Assembly: GCA_902806565.1 (NCBI GenBank)
Contig: CADCXA010000008.1
Coordinates: forward strand, 620,001 to 684,000
DNA from: Hypoxylon rubiginosum
Taxonomy: Eukaryota; Ascomycota; Sordariomycetes; Xylariales; Hypoxylaceae
Length of the DNA: 64,000 bases
Reading direction: 5' to 3'
In this document: positions 36,232-46,284 of the stretch, one piece after another
How the letters are laid out: every line of letters begins with the position of its first letter
How positions within the stretch are numbered: the first letter of the stretch is position 1
Notes under the pieces: generated by a model
What the model saw: only the letters and a program-made list of their open reading frames with translations
Told to the model about the DNA's origin: nothing
Database searches by the model: none
Program-made: the position numbers and the translations under genes

Positions 36232-36701
36232 TCGGTCCCATGAGCGAAAAAATTCCCGGGCGCGGTATTGGGTCGGATCATAATCTCACTGCTCCACTGC
36301 GGCCGGGCGCCATTCGAACGGCTCGCCGGCATAAGCCCTGGCTAGTTAGTGACGGTCGTCCTGCACGCATACACTTCAGAAAACAATATGGAGATCTGGA
36401 TCGGCGGCGTGTGTGCTAAGGCACTCATTTGCGTTTCTGTAATGATCTATTGGAACCAAACCTGGTTCTTCGCGTTGAAAAAAGGGAGAAAAAGGAAAGA
36501 AAGGCAAATCTATGCGGAATTCTATTCTTCGCCTTGTCCTCTTGAAAGGAATTCTAATATATGACAGCAAGGAGGTAATACTCCATCAAGTTTTGTGTAC
36601 ATCCACCCCATAAGGCACCTAACATATCCATATACATACCAGCACCTGGTTCAAACCCCTAGCGTGATTAGGGGTTATCAAGAGCCGAGACTGCTCCTAC
36701 T

Positions 36702-37712
36702 TCACGCATCACCCGGTGAACCCGGCGTATACGGCGGCGAGTCGTTCCAGTTTCCGCCATTCGGCCCCGGCTCTTCGACGTTATTGCACGCGTACTTATA
36801 GTACGAGTTGGTGGCGTGCCACGCGTAGTTATCGGCGTTGGTGACGGCCGTCTCTCCGGTCTCGCCGTTCTTGTTGTCCTGGGCAGCGTCTACGAGCCCG
36901 TGGGCACGCTGCGGATAGTACGCGCGGATCCCGTCGTCGTTGTCTTCCTCCCTGATCTGCGAGTTAAAGATGGGGGTCCCGACACTTCGGAAGTGGATCA
37001 CTGGTGGACGTATTAGTTCGCGGACGGGACTCAGCACACACATCGAGGCCGCAGAGGAGAATAACGTACTCTCGTGGAGGATGATTCTCGCCAGTGACTC
37101 CATTCTTATATCGGGGTAGTCGATTAGATTGGTACATTCAATATCAGAGGGGAGATTATAGAAGTCGTAGGCCGAGTTGCAGAGGTGAAATTTCTCGAGC
37201 TGATCCCCACCGCTGTCAATTCCCCAATATGCGCCTTCTTCTACCGCGTCCGGATCAGAACCACCGTCTTCGGGGCAGAGACCCAGGAAGTCGTTATTGT
37301 CCAGTATCATATACGCAACGATGGGCTGTGCCTCGCCATTGTCGGTGTCCACGAGTGCCGAATAGACCTGGCCAACTTCCGACTTAGTTTCGTCATTGTT
37401 AACAAAGTAGCGGCTAAAGAGAGTCGTGTCAGTGTCGTCCAGGTTCCCGGCGCCGTACACCAGAAGCTGCGACCAGCCGGTGCAGAAGGCCTGGTGGGCC
37501 GACTGAACGTGAGTGAGTTGATCACCGTCACTCACGTCGAAGTTGAGATATTTAAACTCATTGGCGCATGCAGGGGTGTCGCCTCCGGGGTAGGATGAGG
37601 GTTCGGTGCTCCGTCTAGTCTTGTCCCCACGGACCGGGAACGTCTTGGTGGCCGGAATTGCAACGGCACCAGATGCAAGAAGCATAAAGCTTAGGATCGC
37701 CAGATGATTCAT
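36702..37712 (-). CDS. Secreted zinc metalloprotease, aspzincin/Lys-specific endopeptidase-like
   Basis: Exons 37712-37070 and 37000-36702 with a 69-bp intron (GTACGT donor, CACCAG acceptor, ACTAATA branch-like), giving 313 aa. The intron is in frame, so an unspliced reading is open but lacks the catalytic motif; splicing joins HE to MIH to form ILHEMIHF, the HExxH zinc site. A signal peptide is clear (MNHLAILSFMLLASGAVA). Downstream, ADNYAWHATNSYY near the C-terminus resembles the conserved end of deuterolysin/aspzincin-like domains (NADNYAxFA). Cysteines are present on both sides (CANEF, CTGW, CPEDGG, CNSAYDF, CTNL), suiting a secreted disulfide-bonded protein. Predicted role: extracellular protein degradation. 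The third zinc ligand is not assigned with certainty. Confidence 0.78.
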   Translation of the reverse strand: MNHLAILSFMLLASGAVAIPATKTFPVRGDKTRRSTEPSSYPGGDTPACANEFKYLNFDVSDGDQLTHVQSAHQAFCTGWSQLLVYGAGNLDDTDTTLFSRYFVNNDETKSEVGQVYSALVDTDNGEAQPIVAYMILDNNDFLGLCPEDGGSDPDAVEEGAYWGIDSGGDQLEKFHLCNSAYDFYNLPSDIECTNLIDYPDIRMESLARIILHESTLFSSAASMCVLSPVRELIRPPVIHFRSVGTPIFNSQIREEDNDDGIRAYYPQRAHGLVDAAQDNKNGETGETAVTNADNYAWHATNSYYKYACNNVEEPGPNGGNWNDSPPYTPGSPGDA

Positions 37713-38705
37713 CTTGGAGCGACGAGGAGTATAAGGTTTAAGGGAGATGTATAGTTAACCTAGGTTGGTGAGGATAAATATCTTTTCTAATACCACGATA
37801 TCCATGGGGAGAAAGGCATTCTTGTACTCGTGATACCCCCTGCCAGGGCATCCTGTCTGCTCAAGAACCCGCGCCCCTCTCACTGATCGAAGTGCTCGTC
37901 GAAATATGACATCCTCACTTGGTAGGTTCAATTTCTAAAAAAAATAAGCCCATCGAGAGGCTGAAGATGTTGCTAAGCCTTCCGAGCAACTAAGTATAGC
38001 ACAGCACTCTAGAAGCATTATATTCCCTATTAAAAAGCCACGCGTTGATCAGCAGTAGCTTATCGTCACACAAGTACTAATCACCAAAGCAAATTTAATG
38101 ACCAAAGCAAATTTAATGACGCCGTACCATCAGCCGAATCAAGATACAGCCTGACCATCGGTAGCGCCTCGAGTCTAGTTTGCCGCCCCTAAGTATAAGA
38201 CTGGAGATTGTGGAGGAGGCGTAGCGGGAAGAGGGGCATGTTTGACGCGACTGCCCACGAAGAAAACATGCCTAGATTAGGTGTAGGTTCAATGAAATCT
38301 AACATCAGCTTCGTGCGAGCAATAATAAGCCTGGGGCGGCTGGGCGGATAGCTTGGTCCGTTTTCTGTGTAACCTGTCGATCATTTCAACGTATAAGAAG
38401 AGGTACGGCGAGATACCAGCTACCTTGTGCGATTTCGAGTTATGAGGCTACTCTTGACTTGTGGCTGTTTCAGTTTACTATTAATAAAAAATTTCCTCTT
38501 TTCGTTTAAATTATACGATACCGATATTATATAAATACATTACTGCGTTTTACTCGCCATTTAGGAAGTCGATGTGACGTCACCAAACTAGACTTTGTAC
38601 AACATCGCCTTTTGAGGAGTCATCTTTTACACTCCTAGGCTCCCTGCTTTATGTCTTTACAATCCCGAACGCTTTTATTCTTCATATCAACAATTTTCTG
38701 TCCCC
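37713..38705. promoter_or_regulatory. Divergent promoter region
   Basis: 993 bp between the start codons of the protease gene (-) and the gene at 38706 (+). It contains an exact 18-bp tandem duplication at 38083-38118 and an AT-rich patch near 38480-38545. No other gene seen. Confidence 0.5.
38083..38118 (+). repeat. 18-bp tandem duplication
   Basis: ACCAAAGCAAATTTAATG occurs twice head to tail without mismatch, in the divergent promoter. It may be a recent duplication. Confidence 0.85.
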
Positions 38706-39902
38706 ATGGCTGCAGTCAACACGGAAAGTCAAGAGCTCCCAATCTGGATTAGCATCAGAGGCAATAACCGCCCGCTTGTTTTCGACCTTTCAGGGGCTGT
38801 ACCTTTTGAACTATACTTGGCTATACGCAGAAACGCGGAGGGCGACGCGGATTCCCGAGATCTCGCACTCCTGAAGACCGGTTCCGTGTTTGACTTTCCA
38901 GCAGCACTGGACAAAGGTCTCGTGGAACTGGTCGACGAGGCCAGTGGGGAGGTCGTCCGCCTACCTCACAGTACTACGGATCAAGTCCAGGCTCAGCAGG
39001 TCGCTCCCACAACCATCGATCCTGAGTCATTCATCACACTCCCTCCCGACGTCCAGCGTAGGGACCGCACTATACAAACCGTGCCGCTGCATCCGGCACC
39101 ATGTCTTCGCGCATTGGTACAATCAGGGCTCAAGTACCACCTGCGACTGCATGACAAGCACCTAGGCGTGCGTTGGTGGGCATGGGGAAGCCCTCACGGA
39201 CCATGCAAGGACGGCAGTGAGCTGCCTCCTTCTGAAAGCAAGACACTCGTTTCGTGTGGTCCGCTACGCTCCAAGACGTTCACCGTCGTGTCAGAAATAC
39301 CCCTACCACCGAAGCTATCCATCGGCTTGTCCCTAGGAGAAGACGAAACCCATGCTTCGAGGGAAGACGACAGCGCCGAGTCTGAAGTATCATCACCATC
39401 ATCATCATCACCTGTCATACAGATCACCATCACGAACACCAGCAGCCGACCGATCATACTCAAGACCATCGGAGACCAGCCCCACCTCAAGGCCCCCGGC
39501 GAAACCACCGACCCGCGCGCCCGCGTCACGGCCGACCGCCCGGACCTGCAGAACTTCTCCGTCGTCGACCAGGAGACCCGAGAAGACCTCATCAGCGACG
39601 CGCCCCTCTTCACATCCCCCCTCGCCGGCGGCAGCGGGCGCGGCTGGCCGCGGAAGCAGTTCCTCGCGCTCGCGCCGGGCGGGCGGGCCGTCCGGACGGC
39701 CGTGCTTCCCGGTCGCAGGCTCGTTCCCGGTAGGGAGTACCGCGTCAGCCTGCGGCGGTCCGGGTGCTGGTGGGCGTACGGGACGCTGGACGACCTGTTC
39801 GGCGAGGGCAACGACGTCTTAAGGAGCTGGCCGTCGGCGCCGACGGTGCCGATGCCGCTGGAGAGCGAGGACGTAGTGGAGGTCGTCGTTCGCCCGAGTT
39901 GA
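38706..39902 (+). CDS. Hypothetical protein, 398 aa
   Basis: Single-exon frame from an ATG in CCCCATGG context to TGA. Not recognised. It has no signal peptide and no membrane helix. Features seen: an N-terminal Ig-like or beta-rich start (ELPIWISIRGNNRPLVFDLSG), a Trp-rich segment (GVRWWAWGSPHG), an acidic Ser-rich linker (about residues 220-240, with a short CAT/ATC repeat in the DNA), a second beta-rich segment (VIQITITNTSSRPIILKTIG) and a C-terminal part with GCWWAYGTLDDLFGEGNDVLRSWPS. The 3' half is markedly more GC-rich than the 5' half. It is probably a conserved fungal protein of cytosolic or nuclear location; no function is assigned. Confidence 0.7.
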   Translation: MAAVNTESQELPIWISIRGNNRPLVFDLSGAVPFELYLAIRRNAEGDADSRDLALLKTGSVFDFPAALDKGLVELVDEASGEVVRLPHSTTDQVQAQQVAPTTIDPESFITLPPDVQRRDRTIQTVPLHPAPCLRALVQSGLKYHLRLHDKHLGVRWWAWGSPHGPCKDGSELPPSESKTLVSCGPLRSKTFTVVSEIPLPPKLSIGLSLGEDETHASREDDSAESEVSSPSSSSPVIQITITNTSSRPIILKTIGDQPHLKAPGETTDPRARVTADRPDLQNFSVVDQETREDLISDAPLFTSPLAGGSGRGWPRKQFLALAPGGRAVRTAVLPGRRLVPGREYRVSLRRSGCWWAYGTLDDLFGEGNDVLRSWPSAPTVPMPLESEDVVEVVVRPS

Positions 39903-40431
39903 GCTGTTATGGCGGGTACGACGACGCGGTTATGGCGGAAGAAATATAGTGAGGCTCAAGTTTAAACATGTACCTGTTTCAGTAGCCCGATGTTCCCTTG
40001 ACTAGGGCAATGTTGCTGTCAGGGACATAGTGGAGATCAGGAGTGGTCCACTTTAAAAAGGGGCAGTAGGTTAAGAGTGTAGGTGTCAATGATCGTCTTA
40101 CTCTTACACACTGCCGTGCAGTTAGTTTAAAGTACGCGCCTCAGAATTTTGATTTAAATGTTACATTTCGGGTTGCACTTTGCACTACGGTGTAGTCGGC
40201 GAGGTACTAGAGGTAGTTACTTATTTGAATTACACCGCAAGGGACGTGCCTACGCCTGGAATGCTATTTACCAATGCCATTGGCCAGAATCAACATGCTT
40301 TTGCACGATTCCCCTATACTCCGTTGACCTGATGATTATCTACAATGCTTTCGCTATGTCCAATGGTTCAAACTGTATTTGAAAACGCCGCCCTCTTAAA
40401 CAAGGAATCACGGTTTAATGGTCGTAATGGT
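39903..40431. other. Intergenic between convergent genes
   Basis: 529 bp between the stop of the gene at 38706 (+) and the stop of the permease (-). No gene seen. Confidence 0.6.
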
Positions 40432-42332
40432 TCATCTCCGCCACCGTTCCCAGAACTTCCATGGCGAGGGCGAGTCGCCAAGTTCGCGCTTAGTGATTTG
40501 ATCACGACCTTGTATCCTCCAGAAGAACACCGGGATGCCGGATAGGACGAACGTGACGACGATGAGCGTCTTGAACGGTTGCGCGAACACCGCGCGGCTG
40601 AGTAGAAACAAGCTCACGCAGCAGAAGATGATGGGCGTCGTGATCCAGGTCTTGTAGGGTCTCTCTAGGTTAGGTTCCTTTACTCGCAGGATGATAAGTC
40701 CGAGGACTGTAAGAAAATAGAAAGAATATCCTGCGACGCCGTAAAAGGTAAGCAGCTCGCCGAACTCTCCAACGATCACGTAGATAGCCGTTAATACGGC
40801 ATTTAAAACTAATGCATATATCGGCGTGAAGAAGAGACCCATCTCTTCATCGCCAATCATGCTATGCAATCGCTTAGAAAACCAATTCCTTGATCTCGTT
40901 GTTGCCATTCTGGGTTCGCGGGAGCCGACGCCCACGCGGCTGATGATGGTAGGGACATAGCCCTCCTTGGCAGCAGCATAAACCAGTCGGCTGCTTGTAA
41001 ACGTAGATGAGTTGAGTGCACCGAAACATGAAGCACTGACGATGAGCGCAAATATGAGCGCGCCAATCGGGCCGAATATCTTGCTGCCGAACATAACAGC
41101 AACAGTATTGGTAGAGTTAAGGGTGGCCTGCGGTAAAACAAGGAAGTATGATACGTTGGCGAGAAGGTAGCAAATAATCACAAGAGGCATGGCCGTGTGA
41201 ATTACACGCGGAAGGTCTCGTGAAGGGTTTCGAAACTCGCCCACTACGTAGTTGGTCTGCGTTCCTGGTCAGCATTGGTAGAGCATATCTCCAAAGAGCG
41301 CGCACTTACATTGTCCCAACCGTCATATGCCCATAGACCGGCATACAAAGCAACAGCCCAATGACTCATATCCGAACTCGTGCCATCAAACCAAGAATGG
41401 GTTTTCCACTCCATGTTAGCTGTTCCCGAAAAGGAGAATCCGGTGAGAGCCACCACCACTCCGCAGATGGTGACGCCAACCAATGCAATGAATTTTAAGA
41501 ACATGAGCATATCGTTTACGCGGGTTCCTAGCCTGGTCGATACGCAATTTAAAAACGTCACGATGAACAGCCCGACAAGGCCCACGCACTTGTTGATCCA
41601 GGGGTTCACCGTCTCGGCCTCGGCCCCGATCACGGCGCGCACGAGATATTCGCCCATGATAATTGCGATAATCGCAGCGCCGCCCGGCTTGAGCACGAGA
41701 ACAGCGACCCAGGTGAAAAGGAAGCCGGCCAACTCGCCCATGATCTTGGACAGATACGCTTGCGCGCCGCCGTTCAGAGGAATGGCGCCACCAAGTTCCG
41801 CATAACTTGCTGCGCCCGTCCAAGCGAGGACGCCTGATATCGCCCACACGATCAGGGACGCCCCAGGCGAGCCGACGTTTACGTTGACTTGGCTGGGAGA
41901 CGAAAAGATACCCGATCCGATTATTAGCCCGACGATCAGACCGAGCCCGTTCAGATACGTCAGGGTCTTGTGTTTCTCCAGCGAAGCTCCTCCCAGTCCG
42001 CCATGACGCTGCGCAGCTGACGTAGGCGCGCCGAGGGGAGCGTAGCCGGGAGCGGTGGAGGACGAGAGCGGGAAGAGATTCGCGGCGTAATCGAAGTTGG
42101 AGGTGACGGAATATGACCTGCCGTGACCTGAGCCGAAATCAGGACGGGCGGCAGGATTATTATGATCTAAGGGGTCATCTTGCTCGAGCGAAAGCTTGCG
42201 CGACGAGGATATGGAGGATCTCGAATCTGTTTCGGAATAGGTGTCGGGCCCGTGGCTAGAGGATGCTAGGGAGGCGAGTTCGAGGGAATCTCGAGCGCTT
42301 GGTTGGAGAGCGGACGTGTATTGTGCTGGCAT
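40432..42332 (-). CDS. L-type (LAT/APC family) amino-acid permease
   Basis: Exons 42332-41310 and 41256-40432 with a 53-bp intron (GTAAGT donor, CTGAC branch, CAG acceptor); the splice gives AYDGWDNTNYVVGEFRNP, which matches the conserved LAT motif, and a 615-aa product. The start is ATG 42332 (MPAQYTSALQ); the frame extends upstream only to GTG. A cytoplasmic N-terminal tail of about 120 residues (Ser-rich) precedes the first membrane helix with the APC signature GLIIGSGIFSSPSQVN; about 12 helices follow (for example FLFTWVAVLVLKPGGAAIIAI and YGVAGYSFYFLTVLGLIIL). It should import neutral or sulfur amino acids across the plasma membrane by analogy with fungal LAT/MUP1-type carriers; substrate not determined. 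Confidence 0.88.
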
Positions 42333-42766
42333 CGCAGCTGGCTCAGGATATGGATGTCGGTCTGAGTATAGGACGGTAACCTTAGCTATAATTGTATGTT
42401 GGGTCACAATTGGGAATAAAAATCATGTCGGCCGCCGAAGAGTCGCAAAAAAATGCCGAACAAGTTCGTGGCGTCAATGAGAGAGAGCTTGTGATGTCAG
42501 AGTCCCCCAAAGCAAAAAGCCAAGAAACCCTCCCAAAGTCACGTATTATTTGAACGATCGAGATTGGTATATCGGAAAACTAAGCTGTCGATATTCAAAC
42601 GGGATGGATGCACTTAATCGGGATATGTTCGAGTTCTAGACAATGAAACCGGGATGAGAAGAAAAATGTTGAGGACAATGAAAGTGTTAGTTGTTAGTAC
42701 CAGGTAGTTGGCAGAGTGCTGTTTGTTTCTGATCCAGTTAGACTAGACTAGACCAATGATGCTCAT

Positions 42767-42783
42767 CCCCCCCCCCCCCCCCC
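42767..42783 (+). repeat. Homopolymer of 17 C
   Basis: Seventeen consecutive C bases. Likely length-variable and prone to sequencing or assembly error. Confidence 0.8.
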
Positions 42784-43345
42784 AAAAGTGCCCAGGTACT
42801 TACTGTCCAAAAGCCCAACTCCTGCCCCCTTACTAGCATCCAATCAAGTCAAGTGTGGTGTCCGTGCACGCAAATACCCGTACCCGAAAAAGCTTACCTT
42901 ACCCACACATTATTTCTTTAATGCTGACGTTACCCCTCCACCCTTTACCATCGTCACTCTCATTGCTTTCATTGCTTTCTCATTGCTTCGAAAGCTTGTT
43001 AGAGCTGCCTTCGCCTGAAAGCTTTGTATCGAGCTGTAGGAAGTAAAGCTATTTGCATGAAGAACGTTATCTGAATTGTTAACAACAATATCATTCAGGG
43101 GATTCGATCATGTATTAGTCCCCCTTTCTTATTTCCCTTTCTCACATCCTCAGGAAACAAGAGCCTGATATTGTCTTATATGAACTTCAAAGTTCATCCT
43201 TGTTCGAGGACATGTGTATTTGCAATAAAGGCCTTCAACAAAGATTCTTTCTATTTTTTCGTGACAATACCATTGTCATGAAGTAGATAATGGCAATGTC
43301 TACCTACCTGGTACCTAGCTCTAGAAATAGTACATACCTAGGTAG

Positions 43346-43353
43346 TATATAAG
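43346..43353 (+). promoter_or_regulatory. TATA box of gene at 43437
   Basis: TATATAAG lies 91 bp before the ATG at 43437, a usual distance for a fungal TATA-containing promoter. Confidence 0.5.
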
Positions 43354-43436
43354 GCTGGTATGCGCGCGCCGGCCTAAACAAATTCGAAGGGAAGCAGTTC
43401 CACTCAAACTCACAATCTAACTACCATCATTGAGAA

Positions 43437-44060
43437 ATGTCTTCTAACGAGCAGACTAGTAAGTACATCCCAGGGAGACCGCTAAGAATTACCAAAATGA
43501 CGTCTAAATTCGACCAAGAAAAAGACTTCGCGGGTATGTACAAACTAGTCTCTGAGTTGACTCAGACTTCGGAGCGATCACACCACCAGATCGCATCGGC
43601 CGCATGGGACCTTCTGCGCATCTTTGGTTCTCGACAAGTTGACAGGGACCCGAGTGGCCGATGGGTTCAAGACCTAGATAAGGATGCCCACAAGGCTTTG
43701 GGCTGCCTCATCGTAGCTAAAACGGATGATATTCGCAGTTGCCGAGAAGGTGCCTCAGAGGTTGATCTCCCCTCTGTCGAAAAGAAGCTTCGCATGGCCG
43801 CAGAGGCCCTTCGCCGCGCCATTAACCGTCTTGAGTTACGCCACAACAAGTTTCATGTACACAACTCGACTCCTCCAGTTATTAAAGAAGTCAATGATAT
43901 ACCTCTAGAGGAAGACGATATGCCTGCTCTAGAGGGAGAAGAAGAAGAAGACGACATGCCTGCTCTAGAGGGAGAAGAGGAAGACGACATGCCTCCTCTA
44001 GAGGGAGAAGAGGAAGACGACATGCCTTCTCTAGAGGGAGACGATATACCTTCTCTATAG
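43437..44060 (+). CDS. Hypothetical protein with acidic C-terminal repeats, 207 aa
   Basis: Not recognised. The body is helical and charged (KDFAGMYKLVSELTQ, SVEKKLRMAAEALRRAINRL), then an acidic array of about 11-residue repeats, EGEEEDDMPxL, fills the last 50 residues. The array continues in the same frame past the TAG at 44058-44060 for 11 more codons to TGA 44091-44093, so the present stop looks like a nonsense change within the repeat (GAG to TAG). A GTAAGT at 43459 just after the start could be a donor, but I see no convincing acceptor, and an internal ATG at 43497 is an alternative start. A TATA box lies 91 bp upstream. Acidic repeat tails of this kind are often binding or buffering segments; function unknown. 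Confidence 0.6.
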   Translation: MSSNEQTSKYIPGRPLRITKMTSKFDQEKDFAGMYKLVSELTQTSERSHHQIASAAWDLLRIFGSRQVDRDPSGRWVQDLDKDAHKALGCLIVAKTDDIRSCREGASEVDLPSVEKKLRMAAEALRRAINRLELRHNKFHVHNSTPPVIKEVNDIPLEEDDMPALEGEEEEDDMPALEGEEEDDMPPLEGEEEDDMPSLEGDDIPSL

Positions 44061-44078
44061 GGAGACGACATGCCTTCC
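43905..44078 (+). repeat. Coding minisatellite, about 33-bp units
   Basis: Repeats of CTAGAGGGAGAAGAGGAAGA followed by CGACATGCCT and a variable codon, with unit lengths of 21-36 bp, all in frame. The last unit lies beyond the stop codon of the host frame. Confidence 0.8.
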
Positions 44079-44421
44079 AATGTACAACACTGATAGCAAG
44101 CGACCACTAGCTGTAGTCATATAAACTTAGTTAAGTTGACATCGTACTCATTCCTTATTGCTTTTTAGATTAGAACAAATAAAGTCTTTTGAAACGCACA
44201 TAGTCTCCGCTCTTCAATAACATATTTCAAATCAATTGCCCTGTCTAGTGTATGCTGTAGATGAAAAATGCCATATATTTCCCCGTAAGCGATAAGATAA
44301 TATTATCTGAGTAGCTTGCCTGGGAATAGACTACCGGTGTGAACTCAGAAGGCAGAATAGCATCGCCTTTGCCCTTAACACAATCATTCCGATATTATCA
44401 AGCTCGTTAAATCGAGCTGGA
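44061..44421. other. Intergenic between convergent genes
   Basis: 361 bp; starts with the last repeat unit of the upstream gene and holds both 3' ends. No gene seen. Confidence 0.6.
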
Positions 44422-44886
44422 TCATTCCATACCTGCTTTCGCTAACATCTGTTCTAAGACCTTAGTACTCTCGTACGTATCCACGAACTCCATGATCTGC
44501 GAGACCCGAGTCCCATCCTCCGAGAAGTTGAGGTCCCAGATCACCTCCACGACACTCTCGGATCCGTTCGCCGTGAAGACCGTCTGCTCGGTCCATAACG
44601 TAGCCCTTCGCTCGACCGTGTCGATCACTGTCCTGGTGACCTTCTGCGACACGTCTCGCATGGTCTGGAGCTCGACCTTCATCTGCGCTTCGTAGTCGGC
44701 ATTCGTGATGTGGGTCTTGAAGAACTGCGGGTACCTCCGGATGAAAGAGAGCGGCCGGTACATTCGAATGCAATCCTCCGTCAGGATCGCCGAGAACAGC
44801 GATGGATCCTTTTTCTGGACAGCAAGCGTGTTGTTCTCTACAAAAGCTTTGGCAGTCTTCTGCAGAACTTCCCGGAATTCCGCCAT
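44422..44886 (-). CDS. Small NTF2-like (SnoaL-type) protein, 154 aa
   Basis: Single exon from ATG 44886 to TGA. An N-terminal helix (FREVLQKTAKAFVENNTLAV) is followed by a segment typical of the NTF2-like fold, SAILTEDCIRMYRPLSFI, and beta strands (RRATLWTEQTVFTANGSESVVEVIWDLNFSEDG). Length and pattern match the cone-shaped alpha+beta barrel found in SnoaL-type proteins, which serve as small enzymes or ligand binders; no catalytic residue is assigned. A TATATATAG element on the minus strand (about 45001-45010) lies about 120 bp before the start. The call is from fold pattern only. Confidence 0.65.
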   Translation of the reverse strand: MAEFREVLQKTAKAFVENNTLAVQKKDPSLFSAILTEDCIRMYRPLSFIRRYPQFFKTHITNADYEAQMKVELQTMRDVSQKVTRTVIDTVERRATLWTEQTVFTANGSESVVEVIWDLNFSEDGTRVSQIMEFVDTYESTKVLEQMLAKAGME

Positions 44887-46284
44887 TGTGAATATTTTTG
44901 ATGGTATCTGTAACGTTGATGGTGGGGTGGTACCGAAGAATGAAGCAGCAAAGAGAGGATGGTATAAGAAGAGTAGGAGGCAGCGAGGCAGTGAGACTAC
45001 ACTATATATAAGAAAAGAGACAGCTATTCTTTATTATGGTAAGCTATCGCCCGGTTTTCGGCTTTTACCTGCGAAATCCCAAGACGAATGCGTAATCTGA
45101 TATTAAAAATGGGCCTTCGACTGGGTTAATTGCCTGCGCCTCCCACCAACACCAACTCCTCCAACTTCAGCTTATCCCATGGAAACTAGATCTAGTTGGG
45201 CACAAGCTGCTGGTACCCTTGCTCTCGTCATCTTCAAAGCTAAACCCCTTAGAGTCGAAGTAAACAAAGGGCATCGATGATTACAATCCTCAACCCCCTC
45301 ACAGCGTCAGAACTTGACTAAGCAACTAGATACGGTCAGAGAAGAAATATGGACTTTGTATGCTGAAGAGTTGGTTTTCGAAGTCTGGCTGAAGCCCTTC
45401 AGACACAATTCAGAGCTATGTCGTTGTCGAAATGTCGTGAACTTTAGGGGAATTTAGCCCAGAAGACATGTAATTTTTAGATGCATATTTCACCTAGCCT
45501 ATAAGTTAAACCTTCCACCACTTGGATAACGAGACCTTCCCTAATTAAAGGGATATTTTGCAGAGCTACAGCAGATCGAAGGACCCTATATCGGTAGTAT
45601 TGACGGAAGCTTCTGCGAAGACTAGCACCTTGATGATGACCCTGGACGGTACGGACTATATACGAATTCGTCCAATTTTATAGTCTCGAGGACGGGTTCT
45701 TCCCCCCTTTATGCCTGATGGCGCTTAACATCTTCCAAGATTAAAAGATTGATATGACCTATAAAGCTTTCAACCTTTAGAACATGCTAGTTCGTGGTTC
45801 CGAGGTTCTTGCTATTCTCGACTGGGAGAAGTCTGGCTTCTATCCCGAGTTTTGGGAGTTCTGCAAAACTCTGTGCCATCCAGGCTGGAGTTGCGGATAG
45901 ACTAGGCAGACAGGGTCTTAATACCATATTACTAGGAAGCCTTCAGAGATCCGTTAGCTTTCAATCTAGCCACCCGCCAATACGTATCAACATATTTTAG
46001 GTAGTTTATGATTCAAGCCATATATTCATTACATTGTTGCCGGGAAAAAATCGGAAAATCTTTACTAAAAGGCTCGCTTTTTTTGCATAGTTCATTGAGA
46101 TTGCTTTGTCATTAGATACCTTCGTAAGTGTTACCCTGTTGGCGCAAACAACACCAGACGTAGATCAATGGGACCTACATATATATATTTAGCATTAAAT
46201 CTGACCAATGAACAGTCAGAAATGATATATCAGAATCTTCTTACACAGCTAAGATAGAATTAGAAATACACATTATCACCAAAT
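44887..46284. other. Intergenic region with a decayed pseudogene
   Basis: 1.4 kb. It starts with the promoter of the NTF2-like gene (TATA-like element about 45001-45010), includes the phosphotransferase-like pseudogene at 45548-45900 and ends with the promoter of the gene at 46285. Nothing else recognised. Confidence 0.5.
45548..45900 (+). pseudogene. Decayed APH-type (aminoglycoside-phosphotransferase-fold) kinase fragment
   Basis: Two segments in different frames resemble fungal APH-family proteins. The first, from 45548, reads GYFAELQQIEGPYIGSIDG with an in-frame TAG soon after (45611-45613 region). The second, from 45781, reads NMLVRGSEVLAILDWEKSG followed by FYPEFWEFCKTL, matching the Brenner-like NILV...AILDWE(S/K)AGFYPEYWE core of the family, and ends at TAG 45898-45900. 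Stops and a frameshift lie between them, and the catalytic HGDL segment is not readable. The C-terminal lobe of the kinase is therefore a relic. RIP-like C-to-T change may explain some of the stops. Confidence 0.6.

Larger units (their letters stand above)
35355..36701. other. Intergenic region with hairpin repeat and one doubtful small ORF
   Basis: The region upstream of the NLR gene. It holds the inverted repeat at 35595-35648, a 99-codon open frame at 35932-36231 and an 8-bp hairpin at 36654-36676 (AACCCCTA/TAGGGGTT) just beyond the protease stop codon. Nothing else is supported. Confidence 0.5.
42333..43436. promoter_or_regulatory. Divergent promoter region with C17 run
   Basis: 1.1 kb between divergent start codons of the permease (-) and the gene at 43437 (+). 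It contains a run of 17 C (42767-42783) and a TATA box for the plus-strand gene at 43346-43353. No other gene supported. Confidence 0.5.

Noticed and set aside
36648..36676. GGTTCAAACCCC resembling a B box, next to an 8-bp hairpin
   Set aside because: No A box or cloverleaf upstream; the hairpin uses the same bases and lies in the probable 3' UTR of the protease gene.
42333..42407. Upstream extension of the permease frame
   Set aside because: Opens only with GTG; the ATG at 42332 is the first proper start.
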